From NCBI RefSeq assembly GCF_023898315.1, contig NC_064625.1, positions 101,294,269 to 101,358,268 on the forward strand: DNA of 64,000 nucleotides, read 5' to 3'. Source of the stretch: Schistocerca nitens (lineage: Eukaryota > Arthropoda > Insecta > Orthoptera > Acrididae). The translations under genes and the position numbers were made by a program. The notes below the pieces were generated by a model. It had not been told where the DNA came from, did not search any database, and was given only the letters and a program-made list of their open reading frames with translations. Of the stretch, positions 56,742 to 64,000 are shown piece after piece (within the stretch, counting starts at the first letter, position 1; each line of letters starts with the position of its first letter).

Positions 56742-57796
56742 AAATCTAGGTGTACATTAAAAAATGAAAAGCAAACCACTCAAAAAATAACACTACATTG
56801 GTTAATGCTGTTTGTGTTTATGCCAGTTCAATTTTAGCTGAATCAGAGGTGAAAAAAATCTACATCGTGTTTTACAAATAGTGGAAACATTGTCTGGTGT
56901 TACATGGAAATAGATCTGCTCTGCAAACAAATGCCTTCCTTGGGCACATGAGCAATTGTTCAAGCACCTGTGTTTCTCCACATTCATACTGATCATCTTC
57001 AGAGTAACCCCACTTAGCCATGTTTACCTGTCATTTTCCAACTCCTGTTCTTAATCTAGTCAGCGCTCTCCACTTATTAAGCTGCAGGTAGCACGTTTGT
57101 ATTTTTCAGAGTCCAACCATAAAAATACACGGTGTGTCTCGGGACGGCCTACTAGTGGTACTGTCTGTTGTATAAAGCTATTCCTTGACTTAAGATGAGT
57201 TGGAACTGTTTGGTGATTATACATTAATGCCATGGATCGGTCTGCTGTTTTTTCCTCTCTACTTCATTGGCTACTTAGCACATGATATTTGGTGGTGCTA
57301 AGGGTGCATGTGGGTAAATTTTGTGGACAAGTGTAGGTCTCACGCATTCGGTGACAATTTCATTTAAAGCAAGGTCTCCTTGTGTGAACTGGGAAGACTC
57401 CCCCCATACTGGTGCCACATATTCCCCAGCTGCAAAACAAAGCCCTACTGCTGGTGATTGAAGAACTTCAGGCTGTGCTCCCCATGTTGATCCAGTGATT
57501 TTATGGATAATACTGTTTCTTTTACATATTTTTCCTTTTAGCTCTGTGTAATGATTTTAAATGACAGTATACAATCTTGGCTGAATCCCAGCTATTTTGG
57601 TTTGATGCAGTAGTGAAGTCTAAACACTCTCCATTCTATCTCCAGCTGATGTGTAGCTTCTCTATTATGCTGGTGGAATGTACATACTTCATTTTTTTCT
57701 GGAGTAGTCTCCAAAGGTATCCAACTTTTCTGTCAGTTTTCTTTCAGCTTCTCCATATGTTCTGCCTTGAGCAGTAATAGCAGTGTCATCTGTATA

Positions 57797-59119
57797 CAGG
57801 GTGCGTCAAAAACTGTATACAGACTTTGAAGTGTCATAGAAAATTTATTTCCCTTTCTACAATGTTAAATTTCTGGAAATGGAAAGCTTAAAGTCCAATT
57901 GGAAAAATAAATGTACTTTGCAAATGTGATTAATGTTCAAACTGGTGCCCTTCAGCATCAATACATTTCTGAATACGAGTCACCACTGATTCCATACATC
58001 GTACCAAAGTGTCCAATGAGATTTCTGCGCACACCACCTGAATCTCATTCCAAAGTGTGTCCAGATTATGCGGTTTACGTTTGTACACCTCCTCTTTTAC
58101 TGTGCCCCATAAGAAGAAATCCAGCGGCGTGAGGTCTGGAGAGCATGCAGGAAACTCGATTGGTCCCCTGCGTCCTATCCACTGGTCTAGTACATTGTGA
58201 TCCAGGTATGCTCGTACATCCCTATGATAGTGTGGCGGGGCGCCATCTTGTTGGAAATAAAACTCATCATTACCGTATAATGCACGAATGGCAGGGAATA
58301 TGGAGTCAGCAAGCATTGTTAGGTATGTTTCTCCAGTAACAGTACCTTCAAAGCGGAAAGGCCCAATGAGTCCCCTTGCAGACAAACCACACCACACATT
58401 TACACCAGGCAAATTCACAGCCTTTCCAACTGTAATGTGAGGATTATCTTCAGCCCAGTACACACAGTTGTGCCTATAGACAGTTACATTGGGTTTGAAT
58501 TGGGCTTCATCCGACCAAATTATGGTACCCATAAATCCCGGTTTACGTCTCACCATATCCTGAACCCATTCACAAAATTATAACCTTCGATCTGGATTGT
58601 CGTCACTTAGCTGTTGCACCAGCCTTGGAATGTACACACGAAACTTGCCTTTCTTCAGAATGCCTAGCACACTACTAGCACTTACATTACTCTCACGTGC
58701 CGCTTACCTTGAAGATTTTTGAAGTGAATGCTGAAACAGTTCCAAGACTGCAGTTGTGGAATCATCACTTGTAGCTGTACAAGGTCGCCCTGTTCGACCT
58801 TTATGCACATCACACACTATTCCATGAATTTCGAATTTGTCTCGTAGACGTGTAATTGTTAACCTTGAAGGTGGTTCTGTACCATACTCACTCCTCCACT
58901 GTCTTCGAACCGCAGCTACATTCTCAAACTTCCAGTACCATTTAATTATCTGCTTCCCTGCTTCAAAACTCCAACGCACATCTTCCATGTTGCAGTTACT
59001 TCCTTGCCACTGCTGCCACCTGTTGAAGAAACATAACATTACTTTCTCACAGATATTTAACCTTGTAGAATTGGAAATAAATTGTGGAAAGTGTGTATAC
59101 ATTTTTTTGACGCACCCTG
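57797..59119 (-). mobile_element. DD41D (rosa-like) mariner relative, nearly intact
   Basis: Length 1,323 between TA dinucleotides; inverted ends CAGGGTGCGTCAAAAA with a subterminal GTATACA. Encodes on the minus strand a transposase with only two stops and no frameshift. Inserted in the RT active-site codons of a LINE. A different family from the 10897-12631 element, though the proteins are related. Confidence 0.9.
57930..59102 (-). pseudogene. DD41D transposase with two in-frame stops
   Basis: The N-terminal part (58704-59102) and C-terminal part (57930-58556) are in the same frame, separated by stops near 58705 and 58577. Motifs: RRQWRSEYGTEPPSRLTITR (HTH region), WSDEAQFKP (first Asp), YFQQDGAPPHYHRDVR (second), ACSPDLTPLDFFLWG (third). 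41 residues separate the last two acidic residues. Ending AEGHQFEH. Apart from the stops all key residues are present, so decay is recent. Confidence 0.88.
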
Positions 59120-59404
59120 TATATAAATCATTTTATTTTTGGCTGGTAATTTGTGTACACATCATGCAGAAAAGGGGAAAGATTACTCCCTAGTGGTAAT
59201 CCATTCTTTTGGCTTCTTCATCTGCTTTTCTTCCCTTGAAGGGTTTGACAGAAACATCATTTCTGTAGCATGCCTATTAGCATATTCTTTGTTATTTCAT
59301 AGATTTTCACGACGAGTCTGTGGTGGTTTACTGTATCATAGGCAGCAGAAATATCAAGAAAGACAACAACAGTTGTTAATTTCCTTTTGAAACCATCTTA
59401 AATG

Positions 59405-59761
59405 CTTCCTGAGTTCGAGTCTCAGTCTGGCACACAGTTTTAATCTGCCAGGAAGTTTCATATCAGCGCACACTCCGCTGCAGAGTGAAAAATCTCATTC
59501 TGGAAACATCCCCCAGGCTGTGGCTAAGCCTAGTCTCCACAATATCCTTTCTTTCAGGAGTACTAGTTCTGCAAGGTTCGCAGGAGAGCTTCTGCAAAGT
59601 TTGGTAGGTAGGAGACGAGGTACTGGCAGAAGTGAAGCTGTGAGGACGGGGCGTGAGTCGTGCTTGGGTAGCTCAGATGGTAGAGCACTTGCCCGCGAAA
59701 GGCAATAGGTCCCGAGTTCGAGTCTCGGTCCAGCACACAGTTTTAATCCGCCAGAAAGTTT
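59405..59761 (+). mobile_element. Dimeric tRNA-like SINE/MITE insertion
   Basis: Target duplication CATCTTAAATG at 59394-59404 and 59762-59772. The right part has a tRNA-like sequence (GGGTAGCTCAGATGGTAGAG, later CGAGTTCGAGTCTCGGTCC) and the end CACACAGTTTTAATCCGCCA. The left end begins with a second truncated copy of the same B-box region (GAGTTCGAGTCTCAGTCTGG, then CACACAGTTTTAATCTGCCA). So 1.x units stand in tandem. Same family as 41386-41635. Confidence 0.85.
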
Positions 59762-61090
59762 CATCTTAAATGTGTTTAGTCAGATTTAGTATTTGACTAC
59801 AACATGCTTTACCATGTCTGAAGTCAGCTTGTCCAGGCAAAAGTTATGCATCAATTTTGTTTGCTGTTTGTGACACAATCAGTCTTTCAATATCTTATAC
59901 AGGTGACAGGTTAAGGAAATAAAATGGCTCTTTGTCTGGCTTTAGTGATGTTACTACTTGTTTTTTCCTCCACAGTATGGCAATGTGAAATGTTTCCAAA
60001 TGTCTGTTCATCATCCTCACAAGCCATTCATTAGTTTTTGGACTAAACTGCATTATTTCTTAAGATCACATGTTATCAGAGTCTGCTGCTTTATTTTCTT
60101 TCAGTTCTTGCACTGCTCTCCCCAGTTCTTCAGGTGAGAATGGAGTTTCTAGAGATTCACCCTCTCCTCCTATGTTTCACTTAAGATTCAATCTAGTCAC
60201 CTTCTGTCTTGTCTTTCCACTCAGTAGAAGTTGGTGAGCACTTTGGTTCAGAGTGTCGTTTGTACTCAACAGTGGACCAGTAAGACCAATGCTAATATTT
60301 TTTTTCAGCTTCCACATTCTTTGACTGTTCTGTTTCATGTCTAGATCAAACAGTAATTTATCTCATCTTCCCCTTCTTTCTTCAGCTGTGTTTGAAAGTA
60401 GCTCTTCTTCCACTTCAGCTGCATCATCTGAGAAGGAACCTGCATTTTACTTGCTACGATAGTCGTTCAAGAGGTCTTGTGAGTGTGAGTCAAGACCAGA
60501 TATAAATGGGATCCTACATCCCTGTGGAATGTGCCTCGTTGATGTTTTCTGTACAAGATAGACAAATTCTTTGTAGAATTTTGAGTCTGCCTCTACCATT
60601 TCAAGATCCATATCTTCTCTGTAATCTTTCTATTTCACTTTCTTGAAGCTAAACCAGCATATGAAGGACACAATTTCTACTCGGAAAACTCTAGAAACTA
60701 CACAAAATACAGGACAATGCAGCATCTTGGGGATACATTCCTCTACAGTTTTCGTAATATGATGAGCAATGTTCTCAGTAATAATGATATTGTCTGGATT
60801 ATCCCCTCTGCTATTAAATGATTTAAAGGATTTAAAATAAGCTTCCTCTTTCTAGTTCTTCCCCATTTTTATCAGTTGTGTTCTATCCCCGTTTGACACT
60901 TTAAAAGTCAAGTCTCCTAATACAATCTCGATGTTTCGGTAGTGAAAAATATGTGATTTGTGGAATGTAGAATCAGTATTAGGTGGTTTGTACCTTAACA
61001 TAATAGTACATGACTGTAGCTCAATCAGTAAAAATTTCAGGTGTCCATGATACTTGTTGACTTCATCTCCATACCTAGTCTTACAAAGAT

Positions 61091-62170
61091 ACCACGGTTT
61101 ATCGTGTCGTGTCATTGCTGCTCGCGTTGGTCGAGATCCAATGACTGTTGGCAGAATATGGAATCGGTGGGTTCAGGAGGGTAATACAGAACGCTGTGCT
61201 GGATCCCAACGGCCTCGTATCACTAGCAGTCGAGATGACAGGCATCTTATCCGCATGGCTGTAACGAATCGTGCAGCCTCGTCTCGATCCCTGAGTCAAC
61301 AGATGGGGATGTTTGCAAGACAACAACCATCTGCACAAACAGTTCGATGACATTTGCAGCAGCATCGACTATCAGCTCGGAGACCGTGGCTGCGGTTACC
61401 CTTGACGCTGCATCATAGACAGGTGCGCCTGTGATGGTGTACTCAATGACGAACCTGGGTGCACAAATAGCAAAACATTTTTTCGGATGAATCCAGGTTC
61501 TGTTTACAGCATCATGATGGTCGCATCTGTGTTTGGCGACATTGCAGTGAACGTGTATTCGTCATGACCATACTGGCGTATCACCCGGTGTGATGGTATG
61601 GGGTGCCATTGGTTACACGTCTCGGTCACCTCTTGTTCGCATTGACGGCACTTTGAACAGTGGATGTTACATTTCAGATGTGTTACGACCCGTGGCTCTA
61701 CCCTTCATTCAATCCCTGCGAAACCCTACATTTCAGCAGGATAATGCACAACCGCATGTTGCAGGTCCTGTACGGGCCTTTCTGGAGACAGAAAATGTTC
61801 GACTTGCTGCCCTGGCCACCACATTCTCCAGATCTTTCACCAACTGAAAACATCTGGTGAATGGTGGCCGAGCAACTGGCTCGTCACAATACGCCAGTCA
61901 CTACTCTTGATGAACTGTGGTATCGTGTTGAAGCTGTATGGGTAGCTGTACCTGTACACGCCATCCAAGCTCTGTTTGGCTCAATGTCCAGGCGTATCAA
62001 GGCCGTTATTATGGCCAGAGATGGTTGTTCTAGGTACTGATTTCTCAGGATCTATGCACCCAAATTGCGTGAAAATGTAATCACATGTCAGTTCTAGTAT
62101 ATTTGTCCAATGAATACCCGTTTATCATCTGCATTTCTTCTTGGTGTAGAAATTTTAATGGCCAGTAGTG
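61091..62170 (+). mobile_element. Tc1-type transposon, left end missing
   Basis: Plus-strand copy of the family at 1-481 and 30458-31848; the right end is GGCCAGTAGTG beside TA. Transposase scraps in order: ITSSRDDRHLIRMAVTNRAA (61054-61350 frame), FSDESRFCLQHHDGRICVW (first Asp, about 61480-61540), PHSPDLSPTENIW (third acidic block, 61815-61860). The second Asp region is frameshifted. Several stops. Homology starts abruptly at about 61091, so the left inverted end is lost. Confidence 0.8.
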
Positions 62171-62463
62171 TATGTGAATAACAGAACAATATCATCAACA
62201 AAACATAGGTTGCTCACACATGATTCATTAGAAGATATTTTCCTTTTTCGCAGTTTAGGGATTTGAAAAATTCCTGATGAAGTGTAATGGCTCATGTAGC
62301 ACTGATGAATACATTCTTCATATACTGATACGAATTGAATTTATGCCTTGTTTCTCAAGGGTTTTAGTAAATATTTTGCTGAAACTGAGGCAAAAGCAGT
62401 TTCAGTCTATCTGAAAAGCATTAAGTCATAATAAGTAACAATATGAGGTGTCAATGGAAATCA
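62171..62463. other. Unassigned AT-rich sequence
   Basis: No gene or repeat boundary seen; possibly more LINE remnant. Confidence 0.4.
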
Positions 62464-62518
<55 letters not shown>

Positions 62519-62521
62519 ACA
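62464..62521 (+). repeat. (CT)n(CA)n compound microsatellite
   Basis: A run of about 16 CT units followed directly by about 13 CA units. Confidence 0.9.
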
Positions 62522-63539
62522 ACACTTATACTGCTTCTCCATAAAATATTGCCATTACTGACTCAAAATTCCTTTATTTACAGAAAATATACATGATGCA
62601 AGGATGTTTGACCAGTCTTTATCTTTGATTAACCAGTCTTCATCTTTGAGATTACAACAAAACCAGACTGTTTCCTGCCACAAAGCAGCATAACCACAGC
62701 AGATATACACACCTTAAAAGCAGAAATTATTTTTTGTTGTGACTGTAAACCATATGTATATTCGTCTTACAGTTTCACTAAAGTACACCTTCGTTTTCAA
62801 AAAGGGAATTTCTCATAAGAAGAAACCAGTAATGCAAATTGTTCTCTGATAGGTCACCTGTTTCTGTGACAGCTACAAAACAAATGATGGAGTTGAAAAA
62901 CTGGCAGTCTCTAATGAATGTTTTGCTTTAGCAGCACTTACAACAGGCAATCTCACCACAGCTATGACATCATCTCATATCATGCTCAAAGTGTGTAAAC
63001 AACTCCATTAATTATCTAACAATTTCAGACAATATTTCACCTCAACTACACTTACAATATTAATCACCTTGAAATCGCTTGCATAAAAACAGAGTTAAAT
63101 GACTTGAGCTCCAGATGTGCACAAGTGGTGTTTCTTGTCAGTCACAGTATATTGGACACACAGGAAGACAAGCTGCCGAAAGCTGAGACGAGGAGTCGGA
63201 TAACACGAGCTACCAACTACAGATGCACTGTAGAACTTAATTTGAAATTATTTTTATGGTTATCCAATCTGTAGCTTTTATGTGACGAGATATTCTGATT
63301 TTTGAGATGGTGTCCATGTCTGATGGTGGAAGCTTGCTCTACTGAAATGTGTCATTTAATATGATTAGTTTTTGACCATGTGGTTTAGATAAGAAGTGTG
63401 TGCAGTGGAACGAGACTCTCAGAGCCCTTGCCACAAGAAGTTCTACCGCTGATCAATGACTGATCTAAAAAATTTAATACAACAGGTAATAGATATGTTT
63501 ATTTTTGTATTTATAACAAAAAAGCAATCAATTATAGAC
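62522..63539. other. Unassigned sequence
   Basis: AT-rich; a GACACACAGGAAGACAAGCT stretch near 63157 precedes the MITE part below. No gene supported. Confidence 0.4.
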
Positions 63540-63695
63540 CTCTCCAATTCTTTTCCTTCACCCTTCTTCCTTCCCCTTCAACCCTTCAACTTCAAGAAGG
63601 AGCCACTGGCTCCGAAAGCTTGCCAATTACAACAGTCTTTTACGTGCGTGTTCTGCCGCCGCTTGGTGAGTAGATTTTTTATCTATCAGATTACA
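63540..63695. mobile_element. Partial MITE related to 56427-56741
   Basis: Shares TTCCTTCACCCTTCTTCCTT, CCACTGGCTCCGAAAGCTTG and the right end CTTGGTGAGTAGATTTTTTA. The left end was not found. The short frame across it is not a gene. Confidence 0.6.
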
Positions 63696-64000
63696 TATTT
63701 TTGTATTTACATATACCAGTGAGATTCAATTGTATTTGTGTGTGTTTTGAAAGACTTGTTAATATAAATCCTCTGTGAGTGGGTCTAATTCTTGGAGGAG
63801 CATCATACTGGGTGGCAAGTTTTCTACCAAACCTGTTTCTGCTTGTTAGAACAGCACACTACAGGGACTGTACATCACAGACTTCAAGGATTCTGTGTAC
63901 TCTGTCTTATTCTGTGTGAAAGTCACAATTATATCACAGTGTATCAGCGAGGGAACAATCCTAAAAGATTTTGTGTAAAGATTATTTGCAAACAGATCTT
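63696..64000. other. Unassigned sequence at window end
   Basis: No gene or repeat recognised. Confidence 0.5.

Larger units (their letters stand above)
57020..61090 (-). mobile_element. Jockey-like LINE, decayed, split by two later insertions
   Basis: Reading the minus strand from the high side: an endonuclease scrap EIVLGDLTFKVSNGD (about 60890-60935); RT motif VVVFLDISAAYDTVNHHRLV (59310-59370); then GKKSR-x-RSQKNGLPLG (about 59190); the YTDD active-site box at 57785-57796; and a C-terminal part with TGVGKMTGKHG-like sequence near 57030. It is interrupted by the DD41D element 57797-59119 and the SINE 59405-59761. All frames have stops. The family assignment (jockey-like against related clades) is tentative. 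Confidence 0.65.

Noticed and set aside
59660-59735. Possible functional tRNA gene
   Set aside because: The base before the anticodon is not T and the sequence is part of a repeat also found at 41386-41635.
1-64000. CRISPR arrays, operons, phage or bacterial defence systems
   Set aside because: Intron-exon structure and repeat content are those of an animal nuclear genome; no regularly spaced direct-repeat array was seen.

Overview
The window is a gene-poor, transposon-crowded stretch of a large animal genome, most likely an orthopteran insect (grasshopper/locust type). Several repeat families are of kinds I associate with Orthoptera: tRNA-headed SINEs, RTE-type LINEs ending in (GTT/AAC)n, CR1-type LINEs ending in GATGTA repeats, and many mariner/Tc1 elements. 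The species call is inference. Nothing here is bacterial or viral, and I found no authentic tRNA, rRNA or CRISPR.

The one host gene is on the + strand and starts upstream of the window. I resolved eight GC-rich exons: 554-728, 6250-6476, 12751-13065, 24215-24484, 30127-30294, 36614-37080, 44792-44965 and 50968-51262. Every junction has an AG acceptor and a GT donor. The intron phases (1,0,0,0,0,2,2) fit at each join. Together the exons give one 2,091-base open frame of 696 residues plus a stop. The product is a charged coiled-coil protein with an acidic middle and a proline-rich tail. I do not recognise the family. Introns run from about 5.6 to 11 kb and are packed with repeats, some ending within 40-160 bases of a splice site.

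Region by region: 1-6 kb has a Tc1 end, a mariner-like remnant, two head-to-head RTE LINEs and a dead mariner. 6-13 kb has a SINE, a fold-back element with (CA)n/(TG)n arms, a Tc1/mariner relative with 110-base inverted ends, Mutator-like and hAT-like scraps, and a DD41D mariner relative carrying a SINE. 13-24 kb has SINEs, CR1 and RTE LINE copies, Tc1 scraps and a block of short repeats. 24-30 kb has a pogo-like element whose two inverted arms each contain a tRNA-like sequence, another mariner relative, and a Tc1 with two SINEs inside. 30-44 kb has Tc1, SINE and LINE remnants, a 548-base near-perfect hairpin and simple tandem repeats. 44-51 kb has an intact mariner (355-residue transposase) and a CR1-type LINE pair. 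51-64 kb has the probable 3' UTR, a dead mariner between two SINEs, and a jockey-like LINE split by a DD41D element and a SINE.

Only the 45.2-46.5 kb mariner looks able to make a full transposase; the other transposases and reverse transcriptases have stops or frameshifts. Many insertions could be bounded to the base by target-site duplications.
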